Positions 1 to 11,884 of a stretch of DNA of 64,000 nt are shown here, piece by piece. The DNA comes from Acarospora socialis (lineage: Eukaryota; Ascomycota; Lecanoromycetes; Acarosporales; Acarosporaceae), in assembly GCA_025617375.2 (NCBI GenBank), contig JAMYGW020000007.1, positions 1,054,001 through 1,118,000 on the forward strand, given 5' to 3'. Numbering within the stretch: the stretch's first letter is position 1; every line of letters begins with the position of its first letter. The position numbers and the translations under genes are program-made. The notes beneath the pieces were generated by a model. The model worked only from the letters and a program-made list of their open reading frames with translations. It had not been told where the DNA came from and searched no databases.

Positions 1-362
1 ACTTCCCGTACAAGGACTGCATGATCGAGGTGGACATGAAGTCTCGAGACGTTGTCGAGGACCACGCCAGCTGGAACGATATTGCGCTGACAGCGATTCA
101 CGTCTTTCAGGCGTGTGTGGAGGGACCGTTTTACCAACAAGGAGGGAGGGACGTGGTGGGTTCTAGGTCGGCGATCGAAGTTAGGGTTACTTGGAACTTT
201 CCGGAATTGGACTGGTTGGCGTCGTTCAATAAACCGGAGTCGGAGGGCGTTTTGGATCTTCATACACCGGAGCCGGAGGAGCAGCTGCCGCAGGCCCGTA
301 TCGTGGGAAAGCCGCCGCTGCCTCCTCCGTCTGGGCGGCGGAAAAGACCAGCGACTTCATAA
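1..362 (+). CDS. 3' end of an unrecognised protein (partial at window start)
   Basis: The reading frame is open from base 3 and ends at a stop at 360-362, so about 119 C-terminal residues are visible. The segment has two cysteines (in YKDCMIEV and FQACVEGPF), a glycine-rich GGRDVVGSR stretch and a Pro/Arg-rich tail (PLPPPSGRRKRP). A Cys-containing core followed by a Gly-Gly loop recalls small secreted fungal proteins, but that is an impression only and the N-terminus with any signal peptide lies outside the window. The ATG at base 21 is probably internal, because the frame stays open upstream of it. No function is assigned. Confidence 0.45.
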   Translation, partial: FPYKDCMIEVDMKSRDVVEDHASWNDIALTAIHVFQACVEGPFYQQGGRDVVGSRSAIEVRVTWNFPELDWLASFNKPESEGVLDLHTPEPEEQLPQARIVGKPPLPPPSGRRKRPATS

Positions 363-2128
363 TTAGGATGTACGAGCCGTCGAGTCGTGGAAGCTCAGTG
401 TCCTGCAACCTTCATGTGCGAACCGATCTCGCGGGAAAGTGGGTCGGGTCGAGTGAGAACGGGAGTCCTTGCAGCGTCTCATTCTCTGTTATAGATCTTG
501 CTTCGTCGGAGGGCAATTGATACGTGTTTCGATTCTTTTCATGCCGCAATCATAGGACCTTTACACCTTCTCACACCAGCATCTCTTCGTCAGTGGCCGT
601 TCAAGTATGCTACCCGTTCCATACCACCCACCCATCTTTTCCCTGACTTCCCATCCTTTCCCTGACTTCTACTACCGGGATCTATTATGCCTTCATACAA
701 CAAACACCACACCTCGCCATCATCCATCCCAGACCCCACATGCATCTTCTGAGCTTCTAATCCTCCTCCTTTGACGGAAGCGCCCACCCAACTCCGACCC
801 CAACCCCAGCACAGCCAACATCACCAATAAACCTCTCTCCCACTTCTCCATCATCGTCCTGCAACCCCTCCATCATCCTCCACCAATCGTCCTGTGAACC
901 TGGACTCCCCTTCGCCTCACGCAGAATCCCATCCTCACCGCCCGAGGACTCCCTCATCCCGCCAACCCCACCTTCCCACTGCCAAGAACACTCCCCTCCC
1001 ATCATCCCATCCTATCCCCTCCCATCTCCCCTCAAAGCAGCCACCCCCATCCTAACAACCGTCCCAAGAAGCAGCACCACAGCCCCGCTCACACTCGCCA
1101 GGACCGCAGAACCAGCGCCTTCGCTCCGCCCTCCCATCCATCCCCTCTACTCTACTCATTCCAATAGTCATCGAGTTATTCGAGATCGCGCTAACCGAGT
1201 TGTATCCAGGCCACTGAGCGCCCCTCTGCGTCTCTATCTTGAAGTGTAGAGCTTATGTGTACTGTCTGTCATCTGTACCTCCTACACTGCGCCACCCACC
1301 AACTTGCCTACCTATCTGCTACCTGCTGCCCGCTGCTCACCGCGTCCCGGCCATTTACCGGTACATACATACATGGGTGGGGAAGGGCAAAGAGAAATGC
1401 CGCCACCTCGCGCCCCGCTTGCTCATCGATGTGGAATCGCTGAGGAGGTAGGTAGGTAGGTAGGTAGGGAAATAAGGAGGGAGGGAAGGAGCGAGCGAAG
1501 GGTCAAAGTACGGGTACGGGAGCAGAGGGGACTCGCACAATTCGCGGTCAAGGGCATCCTTTCCTCGCGCACGACGTCGAAGAGATGGGTCGAGCGAGCG
1601 AGCGTCACTCCGGCAGCGGGGTTTAAAGGGTTGGCGGACCTTTCTATGTTCTTGAGCGAGAGGGGGTTAGGGAGAGAGGGAAAAGCTCACGGCACGAAAT
1701 GTCACGGCGCAGAAAGCCTCCCGATGACAAGCATACATTGTAGCGTCTTCCAGGATCTGCGTGTGGAGGAAGTAGGTCAGTCAACAAGTGGGGCTTGGCG
1801 CACAAGAAGAGCTAGCTCGAGTCATGAGAATCGAATCAATAGGTGCTGATCACTATGGCCTTTCCTCTCGTTGCAGCTAATCGACAAACCCCTCGCCTCC
1901 GAAAAAAAAAGCAACGGAAGATAAAGGAAGGGAAACGCGACGGAGTCCATACCCATCGGTCGAAGCACGACGACTGTGCGACCAAGCAGCCACGTACGTG
2001 AAGCCGAGATACATACGGCGTTGCTTGGCGCTATACAGAGGGGCAGAGCGACAGATGGCAACAAGACAGCAAGCTCCCATGCAACCCCATTCGGAACGAC
2101 CTCATCCCCCTCGGGCCGTAACGACGGC
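363..2128. other. Intergenic, pyrimidine-biased then GGTA microsatellite
   Basis: No supportable gene. From about 590 to 1140 the plus strand is strongly C/T-rich with recurring CATCC-like runs. Bases 1239-1470 hold ACAT and GGTA microsatellites. Short frames here have low complexity. This stretch carries the 3' flank of the partial gene and the 3' flank of the epsin gene. Confidence 0.6.
1447..1469. repeat. (GGTA)n microsatellite
   Basis: About five and a half uninterrupted copies of GGTA. Similar GGTAGGTA tracts recur in other intergenic stretches of this window. Confidence 0.8.
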
Positions 2129-4118
2129 CTAAAGATCAATCAAACTCCCACCCTGCTGCTGATGCGTCGGCTGTTGTGACTGGTGCTGAGCCTGCCCACC
2201 GAGCCCGCCCTGCGCCCCACCAAACGGATTGTTACTCGACTGCGCAAATGGGCTTCCCCCACCGAACCCATTCATTCCCATTCCCGCAGGCCCCGTCTGT
2301 GCCGGCATCAGCCTCCCACCGCCAGCCTGCTGTCCGAATCCCGTCGAGTTGCCGAATCCAGTGGTCTGCTGCGGGGTGCCGGTGAACTGCTGGCTGAAGA
2401 ACGGATTCGTTCCGGTCTGGGCGGCGTGCAGACGGTCGAGACCTTGGCCGGCGCTGTTGACAAAGGTGCCGGGCGCCGTGTGCTGGGAGGGGATGCGGAG
2501 GTCGCCGGTGTTGCCGAAGGTGTCCATGCCTTCGCCTGAAGCGAGGAGGGCGTTGAGGCGGGCGTGTTGGGGGTTTTGGTCTTTTGGCGGCTGTTGAGGT
2601 TGCGGGGTGAAGGAGGTGATGGGGTTGAATTGGGTGGCGGTCTTCTGCTCGGCGAGGGTACTGAGGGACGGTGGGCTCGTTTGCATGCTTTGAAATTGCG
2701 GGCGGTTGAGGGAGGAGGCGAAGGGGTTGTTGGAGCCGGTTGGGGCGGGCTTCAATGCTTCGGGTTGGGATTGTTGGTTCGTGGCCCAGGGGTTGTGCGT
2801 GCCGGCTTGAGGCGAGCTGACTTGCTGCGACTGGAATTGGTTCGGGAAGTCGTTTGATTGTTGGGCGTAAGGATTGCTCATGCTGTTGTATGCGGTGGTC
2901 TGTGGCTGTAGGGTATTCTGCTGCTGCAGAAACCCTGGTTGTTGCTGCTGTAGCTGCGACTGATTGAATCCGGATGGTTGGGTGGAGAATCCGTTGGAGA
3001 ATCCGTTCTGATACCCTGTGGGTTGGCTCTGGAAGCCTGTTTGCTGCGAATAGGCATTGTTGAGATAACCGGTCGACTGAGGTTGTTGTGGTTGCTGCTC
3101 GACCGGGTTACCAAACCAATCCACCGCGCCTTGTTGCTGATACCCTTGATTGTAGCCAGTGACTTGCGGTTGAGTACTCGGTGTTGGAGTGTCGTCAAAT
3201 AATGACGCACTGTTCGTTTCTTCCAACTCTCTCCGCCGAAGCTCCTCCTCTTCTTTGCTCAACCGGATAGCCTTCGCCAAATCGTCATCATCGACCGGTG
3301 CCGCGGAATTCCTCTGCCTGCGCTTCTTGTCTTCTTCCGCCTCGTACTTGCTGGCTTCGATGGCCAGTCGGTACTCTGCATCTTCCTCGTCTGTTCCTTG
3401 TTTGCGCCTATCAGGCCTCCGTCGTGGAGTGCTGTGCTCGCTGCTTCCCGGATATCCCGAGCCCTGAGGCCCAAATTCCTCAATGCCTGTTACCCGGGAC
3501 TTCCATGTTTTCCGATCCTGCCGCTCACCGCGCAGGCGCTGTTCGTCAAGTATGAGGGAGGTCAACTCTTTTGCAGATACCCTCACTAGTGTGGCCCGGT
3601 GATCAGTTTAGGATAGGACCAGTACATACAGACGGGTTTCAACCTACCGTTCTGTCCAACGTCTCTGCCGTCTTCATCGAGGTATTGAAATTCCCTGAGC
3701 GTCTTAATGATGAAGATATTCTGCCTCGCCCAAGTAACCACAAGCTCAGAACCCTCATGCAAACAATAGTCCAGAACTTTTAGTGACTTCAGAACATGGC
3801 GCCAGTTCTTCCCCTTGTCATTCAATCGTTTGTCAAGCATATCCATAATCTCGTAGAAGTCATTTGAGCTGCCCTATATCAATAAGGAGTCCTTTCATGC
3901 AATAACGGAGCTCTCACTTGTTAAAGGTCAACTGAGCAATCTCGCTCATCTCCGTGCCGGTGGGACCCCATGGGTCATTGCTCGTCGCTGACCGGCGATA
4001 TCAGCTCCTGACCCTGTGATGTCCGATCAATCGTCATCTACGTACCATTCCTGACCTTCACTTGTACATGGGAGTAACCCTTCGTCACGTTCTTGACGCT
4101 CCGTACCACCTTCGACAT
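2129..4118 (-). CDS. Epsin (ENTH-domain clathrin adaptor, Ent1/Ent2 type)
   Basis: Four exons: 4118-4046, 3987-3918, 3868-3648, 3585-2129, giving 606 residues. All junctions are GT-AG and in phase. The first exon encodes MSKVVRSVKNVTKGYSHVQ, a canonical ENTH start. The ENTH domain (about 1-150) includes NDPWGPTGTEM and VRVSAKELTSLILDEQRLRG. Two ubiquitin-interacting motifs follow (around 190-206, AEYRLAIEASKYEAE, and 221-239, DDLAKAIRLSKEEEE). Then comes a long Q/N/P-rich disordered tail with several NPF motifs that bind EH domains, and a terminal LIDL clathrin box. Members of this family bind PI(4,5)P2 and link ubiquitinated cargo to clathrin and EH proteins during endocytosis at the plasma membrane. 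The domain order is complete, so this looks functional. Confidence 0.95.
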
Positions 4119-5146
4119 TTTCGCGTGACTTAGTGCAGCGGTTCCCTAGAGTGCTCTCCTCCAAGCTCTGGAGACCTTAAGAGGTATCAGGATCGTACTC
4201 CACTGACGGCTGAGTCCGCAGCACAGGTACAGGTGCCTCGGAGTGAATGCTCGCTGCTGGCTGAGCCGGGCAGTGACAAGCGTAACTGGGATAATCGATC
4301 GCCCAGAGACTAATTCCTATGCGCAGGATCCCCTCTTGAGATTGCGACCGGTCCGAAGGGAATGATTGTTCGTATCAAACGAAGACCGACTTTGTCCAAT
4401 AGATTCGACGTGTCGATATGCAAGTATGAATCAAGCGCAAGAGGTTTGATATGGCTATGACGACGGCGTGTCCGGGAGTCGGGAGCGAAGTGGAGCTGCG
4501 GTTTAAGACGGTGTGGCTCGAGCGTGACCATCGGGTTCGCCAGGAATGATATTCGCACTTTACATGTGCACCTTCGGCTGAGCGTAAGAGATGTGTGAAT
4601 AGAGATGAATTACAATGTCACCCGGCTTGATACAATAATCTATAGAACGAGAAGTCATCATCTTTTGCCGTCATTGCGTGGCCTCCAACTAATCGCCCAT
4701 CGTATTTCTCCGAACGATCAGTGGCTGTGCTTTCCATGAGCCTCAATTAGGTCAGCAACATCTTGGGATCTCGAATCGACTATATAAATTGGTGATGGCT
4801 CCAAGGGCCGAGTCTACGATATATATCTATGTACTGCTTCGCGATCGTTATGGTGACTGCGAAATGAGAGATGAAGGAAGATGTTGTTGTCTATATTGAT
4901 TTTGAGCTGAGCGTGTTCGAAAAGCGCGTATTTGAACATGCAAGGGCCGCAGAACTCAAGAGCTACACTGCGGAATATCAAACCCCTTCTCCTTGTTACT
5001 TGACCGTTCTTCTAGATGAGCAAAGGACTCAGTAAGGCTTCTCATTTATTAGTTGAGATTCCCCGCTTGCCGTAATCATACACCCCACGATTGGAGTTAA
5101 CATGGAACGACTTTGACAACAGCCTATACTGAAAAAACCTACCCTG
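4119..5146. other. Intergenic, epsin upstream region
   Basis: About 1 kb between the epsin start codon and the RIB3 stop. Only short frames without conserved-looking content are present. I see nothing else here. Confidence 0.6.
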
Positions 5147-6042
5147 TCATGCCTTCCCATTGACACCCACGTGTCCATTGCCCTCATGCTTCTCCACATA
5201 TTCAACAAGATCCTCTATCGTACACACCTTGAGCCCCCACCTCTTACCAAACCTCAAACACCCATCCCTCCGCATCATTCCACCCTCCCTCCTCTCAGCA
5301 GATCCCTCCATCTCTTCACCGTCCTCCACCAGCTCGCAGATCACTCCCGCCGGCTGTTTTCGCGCGAGTCTGCAAAACTCCACCGCCGCTTCTGTGTGAC
5401 CGGTCCGCTCCCGTATCCCACCGTCTCTTGCGCGTAGAGGAAAGACGTGTCCTGGCCGGCGGAAGGAAGAAGGCTTTGCGGAAGTAGAAGCTAAGGTCCG
5501 GCACGTTAATGCCCGGTCATGGGCTGATATGCCGGTCGTCACGGAAGGGTCAGTAGCGTCGATGGAGACGGTGTAGGCTGTGCGGTTTGGGTCGGCATTG
5601 TCGACGACCATCTGGGGTAGGTTGAGGGACTTGGTCCGCGTTGAAGGTATTGGAGCGCATATCAAGCCACTGAGGATGTGTTCGTATCAGTTCCCGGGCA
5701 GTCATCATAATGATGGGAGTCAAGGTCTAGTACCTGGTGTAGCGTACCATGAAGCTCATCTTCTCCGTCGTGACGTCTTCGGCGGCGATGATGAGGTCGC
5801 CCTCATTTTCGCGGTCCTGGGAGTCGAGGACGACAATGAATTCGCCTCTTCCTAGCAACATGTAGCCCTAATCAGCAATTGCTCATGCTCGCCCCACTCG
5901 CTCAAAAGCATCGAGGACCAGGCGCAATATCTTTGTGGAGCAACGATCGTGGAAGACAGTCACGACTGGGATACATACTGAATGCCTCTATTGAATCCTC
6001 GATGGAGTCGAATTGGAGCGCTGCCGGATCCGTCGACGGCAT
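5147..6042 (-). CDS. RIB3: 3,4-dihydroxy-2-butanone 4-phosphate synthase
   Basis: Three exons: 6042-5979, 5851-5734, 5669-5147, all GT-AG and in phase, 234 residues. The enzyme converts ribulose 5-phosphate to 3,4-dihydroxy-2-butanone 4-phosphate plus formate, supplying the four-carbon unit of riboflavin. Family signatures are visible in order: [11 protein letters not shown] near the N-terminus, [11 protein letters not shown] with the acidic metal and substrate loop, [37 protein letters not shown], and [15 protein letters not shown] with the catalytic His region. It is a monofunctional RibB-type protein of normal length with no fused GTP cyclohydrolase II. The ATG at 6042 gives [21 protein letters not shown], which matches the usual N-terminus of fungal homologues. 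Confidence 0.95.
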
Positions 6043-7999
6043 CTGCGAGGTTTTCGGGTAGAGCTATCGAGGCAAAGCGAAGCGGAAGGCGAGCGTTGCG
6101 CACCCTGATGGTAGGAGTCGCTCGCAACGTATGACTGATGATCGATTCCAGCTAATCCCGTCCGATGACCTCGTGCCGGACCGGTAATGGCGTGTTGTTG
6201 AGCTAAAGACAAACGACTTCGTTGGTATTTCGGTGTTTTCGCCCAGCCCAGACTGTCCCGGCTTTTTCTTATACACGTCAAAACTTGTAAGCTCTATAAG
6301 CAGAACCAAAACCCCTCCCAGGATCTAATGAGAATATATGTACAAGATAGAGCTTTTGAAGGGAGCAGAATGAATCCGATGTGATCAGGTAAGCGATGAC
6401 ATAGAGCTTATCCAGCCTAAAAATCGAAGTCTCGGACGCCTCGGACAGTTGATGTCCGCTTATCGATAACCGACTCCGCCCCGCCTCGGCTACTTTTGTT
6501 CGCATCTCGCTCCATACATAATACCCTACATAACAGAGGCAGTTCTTCACAAGACTCTTTCTATTCATATAACGATCTAAGATTTGCCTTAGAAAAAGGC
6601 TCCTCATCGCAAGCTTTGGCGTCACCATGAGGCGAGGTCTTCAATGCCTCCCTTGACATCCATGCCTGCGGTTGATCATGACCTCCAACCAAAGATGGGA
6701 TGATACTAGGAAGGGCATTCTTGTAGTGAAGCACCCGAGTAAGCCAATCCAGACCGGTGGGTGGAAAGACCGTGTTCAGATATCATGAACTGGTAGTTGC
6801 TTGTTTTCGACCAGTGACGGTCCAGAACAAAACATCCGTCTATGCCCAACAGATCATGGTAGCCATATCATCAGTCCCAGTGACGGAGGAAGAACAAGGA
6901 CCGAAGGCTTCCAAAGATTGAGAACGAGCTTTCAGTGTTGATGCAAAAGTATATATGCCATGTCTTTCGAGACGGGATCGTGTCATGGTCGAGGTCGAAG
7001 TCACCACGACAGCAGTAAGTTAGGAGAGAAGGTCTGTTTATGTTGAAAGGATTGAGTGTATCGTAGGTGTTGGAGCTGATGAAGCTCGTTGGCAAAGAAT
7101 ACAGTTGTCCAAGATGCAAGGTGAAGTGGGCAAGAATGCTGCTGTAAGGGATCCTTCCATAGGAGCTCATTGACATAATTCTTGGGATTGGATGTCAGCT
7201 TCAGATGGCACGACGAGCGTGTGAAGCTACCTAGAATCTCAACGAAAGTAAATACAACGCAGTGCGCTTCGGCATCAGTATAGGCTTGACCCAGTTTGGG
7301 GTCCGCAGAGTGCCCTGGGATTCACGTGCATAGATCTCCGTTCTGCAGAATGCGATGTTGAATGATAATAGTACTTTGTGGCGCTGATTTTGTGCTGATG
7401 GATAGGATTGTACTCCAATGGCGGGCCGGCACCTGGAAACGCGAGCACCCCCACTCGTTGATATATCTCTTACTGCCACCCGACGACGTGGTTGAAAAAC
7501 TTCCTCTGATTGGCGCAACTTTAAACCAAGGTTTTGAGAGAAAACACGTCCCTTTGTCGACCGGGAAAAGAGTGTGCAAAAGCAAGAACGAAAATTGATA
7601 TCCACCGGTAAAGCGGAAGATCCGATTGGAACAGAGTAACATTATTGAAGAGTTTAAGTTGGATGAGCTTCGCAAGTTCGTGGAGAACTTTCACGACACT
7701 TGAATTGATGAAACAAGCAGCCACGGCTTCCCCAACACTGGAGTTCATCACCCTTTCGCAGCTGAAATAGTGAGAATGCCGATGGTGCGTAAGCTTCTTC
7801 ACATGCCGGTCAGGGTCTACTCAGTTCGTACCAGGTTGTTGCCTCAAGGACCTGACCTTAACATGCCATATGTCATCCCACACGACGGACGCAATAATGG
7901 GGTGATCCGTGTCTTGAAGTCAAAGACTCCGTCGGTACAGGCTAAGGGTACCGGGATCCTGGATTCGGGACCTTCGTCCACAAGCCCGATGGAGGTCAG
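6043..7999. other. Gene-poor stretch with short unconvincing frames
   Basis: The RIB3 upstream region, then about 2 kb with several minus-strand frames of 95-125 codons (for example 6278-6628, 6871-7176 and 7322-7675). None shows a recognisable motif or joins convincingly to a neighbour. Base composition is not strongly AT-rich, so there is no sign of heavy RIP. Nothing here can be called a gene. Confidence 0.4.
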
Positions 8000-9181
8000 T
8001 GCATGACCGCCAGGAGAAAAAGATTAACGTTTCTCCACCAGCTTCATCAGTTCCCATCCGTTTCTTCAAAGTTCACACGGTCCCGGAAGACTAAGGGAAC
8101 GTTTGACTACGGATGCATCTCTACACTCCGTCCATAGCGTCTCTGGCTTACCCAGATTGGCAATCCTACACCCCCCTTGAGGGCCGAGATGAAGTCGGTC
8201 GTCGATACAGATAAGGTTAGGGATGTTGGGATTCTTCGGGGCTTTTCCTAGAAGCCTGGTGGCCGAGGTAATAACAATGAAGTTGTCTTCGAGTCATAGC
8301 TCCTCTCCCACAAGGTATGATCAGGCAGGGTAATTAATGAAGGTTCCCAGATCCACTTAGGAGAGGGACGAAAAGTAGGCAGCCCTCGTACGCCATAAGG
8401 TACAAGGCACGAGGACGCTAACGGTTGCTCTACCAATTGCTTTGAGAACTTCGCTGGCCCTGGCGTTCGATGGGTAGAGCCTTCGAAGAGAACTGGATTC
8501 CGTACAGTATTCGGGGACGTTATCGACTCACCAGACACTACGAGGTAGATCTACCTATGAACGTATCTAATGGCGGAGTCAGTCTCCGGCAATCAAGAGT
8601 TCTTGTCACCGTTTCAATTCCCATTCCCATTATTCCCAGTGCCATTTCCACGAAGGAGATTGCAGATCCACAGTTCCGGTGAGGGACACACTCGGTGAGC
8701 AAGCCCATTGGCGCATCATAAAAAGCTAGCCTGGTGATCGCTTTGAAGTCTGAATGGTACCACATCGGCAGCTTCCGTGACGAACAATTTCGCCCATGAT
8801 CCCCATCGTCAGGGACATTCCTTACTCGACTCGGTAAGGCACTTCTCAAGTTGACGTGAAGGTGAAGCGCTCGTACCAGGGCATCCACTGTCGTGGGTCG
8901 ACTATTGTTGCCATAACCTACTCTACCTGGATACCGGTAATGACTTCTAATCCATAATCGTACAGGTAGCAGTGGGAGTCACTTACGCCCGTACTCGGAT
9001 GCTCTGAGATCTCCACGGCGATAAAACCATCACTCATACCTGGGGCAGGTATACCAATCACAGGCGGACAAGAGGGATCGAAAGAAATCGCAGAGACGAT
9101 CGTCTTGTTGGTTGTTGTCGGGAGAGCATCGGCCAGGAGAGGCGGAACTAATGCATCAGGAACAAAAGACCGTGCGGCCAT
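8000..9181 (-). other. Possible multi-exon gene or gene remnant, unresolved
   Basis: A good start context at 9181 opens 65 codons (MAARSFVPDALVPPLLADAL...), followed by a strong GTAAGT donor at about 8985. Further coding-like minus-strand blocks follow: 8538-8888 (contains MWYHSDFKAITRLAFYD and FVEMALGIMGMGIETVTRT), 8248-8538, and a block at about 8050-8240 (contains NIPNLICIDDRLHLG). I could not find a splice path that keeps one frame through all of them. It may be a gene with many short exons, a decayed gene, or chance. No protein family was recognised. Confidence 0.25.
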
Positions 9182-11884
9182 GTTGTGTCCTCGTGGCAGG
9201 GTTTCACTTTCGCCTTAAATAACCATTAGTCACCGATACTCGTCCAACTTCGCCTTGGCTTTTCCTTATTGCCGCCGTGCCGTCCATCTGAGCCATTTAC
9301 TGCCATTCACTGCCATTCACTCGCCCGATTGCGAAGAATCAGGAAGCCGAGACGAGACTAAAGGAGAGAGCTGAATGTGGGATCTTAAATCGATCCCTGC
9401 TCGATGCTCACATTATTATCGTAACACGAGTCTTTCGAGGAACTACCGTACCTTTAATGACCAGGCCTTGGCGCGGTTTGACGTCCACGCAAAAAGCCAT
9501 CGCTGCATCGTTACGACATCGGCGGCGGAACTAGAAGGACTCCATCTTTCTTAGCACGTTCCATTTTCTCTTCTTCCATGCGGCATCAAATGCAGGTAAG
9601 GTGGGTAGGTAGTGAAGTACAGTCCCGAAAGTTGTCATTTAATTTTACGTCCTTTGCACGACCGCCAATGGAGGAGCCTTTCCGCGACAGTTATCACCCT
9701 CGTACAAGAAGGTCATTCGCGCTCAGATAAAGCAAGGTACCATTGCTCGCGACCATTTTCTGGCCTCTGCTACCTAATATACTTACCGTGTATGGATACA
9801 TTGTAGAGTAGGCAAGGTAGAGCAACTCTGGGTTCATTGAACGGATCAACACTAGGGCATTTCCGTGCTGCTGCCCGACATGCAGGGCTCCTCGAACCCA
9901 TTCTTCTGTTACCTATGAAATGCCATATGCATGAAGCACCGGTCGGCGGTCGTATCCTTAACCGCTCAATCGGATCAAGTGGGCGTGTAGGAGTACTCGT
10001 ACCACTACTGTACATAATAGTGCTGTTGTCAAATCTACTGCTACCTTTAACCTGGTTCTCGTCCCGTCCCCCCCGGTGCGACAGTTACAAGCCGAAAACA
10101 TCCAGCATCAGCTGTGCACCGAGCACTTTGCTCACTGTTGTACTATACTGCACATGCGGGCACAACCAAACTCATCCTCATCGCTCAAAGCTCCATCACT
10201 GTTTTTCCCAACTTAACATTCGTTACCTTACCGTGTACTGAGTCTCTTACCTTCTGCTTCAAGCTGGGACAGCATCTCCCAGTAGTCCGGACGCTATCAC
10301 AACGGCTCAAATTAGGTCTCTGCCGTCAGACCCTTGCATTTTCCGACACATGGGCACCTGGATCTAAAGCCCCCGATCGTCGTCGCCGCTGGCTTGTGGT
10401 TTCAACACAGCCGACGTCATCTTGACCTTCGTACCTATCTGGGGGGAGCACCCGGCCAACTTATTTAGATATTTTCGAACCAGCTTGTACTTGGTCGGTC
10501 GACCTTTGACTGGCAAGCTTGGACCAGCTGCTCTGTTTTACTTACCATCTCCATCATCAATCTCCAGAATCCACTGAGGCTCCTCGACCGTCTGTCATGA
10601 TCACAGTCCTCGGTTCCCGAGGCTTGAGGGACTGACCGACCCTTGGCAAGAAGCTGTATGGTAATTTTGCTATTCAGCCGAAGGATGACAGATCCCTCAT
10701 AAGCACGGATGCGTAAGTCAGCTCGTCTTAGTTATCCAGATCTTTCATCGCTGCGCGATCATTTGGTGCGCATTGACGTCGATGTTGTGGATCGATGGTT
10801 TCGGGATTTCTTTACTCAGAGGATCAACCTTAGTGCCGGTATCCCCATGTAAATGAGATCTGAACATCAGAACGCCATGAATCCAGAGATGTTTTGGTGC
10901 GGGAGTTCTGGTGAATATTGATGTTAATAATATCTTGCAGATGTATCGGGTCCGGGAAGGTTCGAACGACCTCACCTACCCGCAACACTTTCCGTGGCAG
11001 CAGAATCTCTCCACCGAAACCATATCAGCCTCACCGACCTTGAATATCGCAATACGTTGACGCCAGCCAACGGTAAGCACCCATTTGGGTCAGAGTATTG
11101 AGGTCACTGCAACGTGGACAAAGAACAGTTGGCTTGTTATATCGTGATTCCAAAGAGAGAACAGCACCAACCCGGTCTCATCGAAAGCTCAGCTAGCCTA
11201 CATTAGCTCCAGTTCGGACGGTCGATCGGCGTGGCCAGGTCGGGCCTCAAAGAAACCAGAGGCGTAATATCAGGGTGCGCTCTTGGATTTGAGCTGTTGC
11301 TCGCTTTGAGCACAGGTCATTCACTGTTCGGACGAACTATTGGATCGAGCTCTTGCAAGTGCAGTTACCCGGCGCGAGACATAACATCATCACGGTCGTC
11401 GGCCCGGTTCAGTGGTACCACCGCGCTGGTATATTCCGAAACATACGTTGACCAGATAGTTGAACCTGGCTTGTTACATTCCATTGCAGTTGAAAGCATT
11501 CCGAGGAGAGCCTATCACGGTAAGCCCTCGACCCTTTCGAGGCCCTTGCAGCGACCACTCCATTACACTAGTACAGCATCTCGTATGCTGATATACCTAA
11601 ACGCACCATAGTCTATCACAGTTGGACCCCGAATATCCAAAAATCCTTCTGAAACTTCGCACATCACAACGAATATCAAGTCCGAGCAGGAGATCTGGTC
11701 AGGTTGAGCCAAATGCAACGGGCCGAAGCAAAACTTCAAAGAGAGACATTCGAGCTCAGATTTTAGGGTGGGAGCATAATCGAGATCTTAGTCTATTAGG
11801 GAGACCTACGTACACGCCGATCGAATAGCTCATATAGCTGGGGTGTTGTCCGCAAGATCTCTCTGCAATCTACAAACAACAACC
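9182..11884. other. Long intergenic region upstream of the C2H2 regulator
   Basis: About 2.7 kb without a supportable gene. It probably contains the promoter and 5' leader of the zinc-finger gene. Several plus-strand frames (for example 9837-10241, 11231-11611, 11622-11828) have no recognisable content and could at most be upstream ORFs. Confidence 0.5.
9291..9320. repeat. Short 10-bp tandem repeat
   Basis: Two exact copies of TGCCATTCAC preceded by one diverged copy (AGCCATTTAC), located upstream of the possible gene at 8000-9181. Confidence 0.6.

Noticed and set aside
2183-3589. Plus-strand frames opposite the epsin gene
   Set aside because: Shadows of the Gln/Asn/Pro-rich epsin tail; the minus-strand gene has a complete domain order.
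10951-10980. tRNA-like GGTTCGAAC box
   Set aside because: The T-loop-like motif has no pairing T-stem on either strand and no A-box at a suitable distance.
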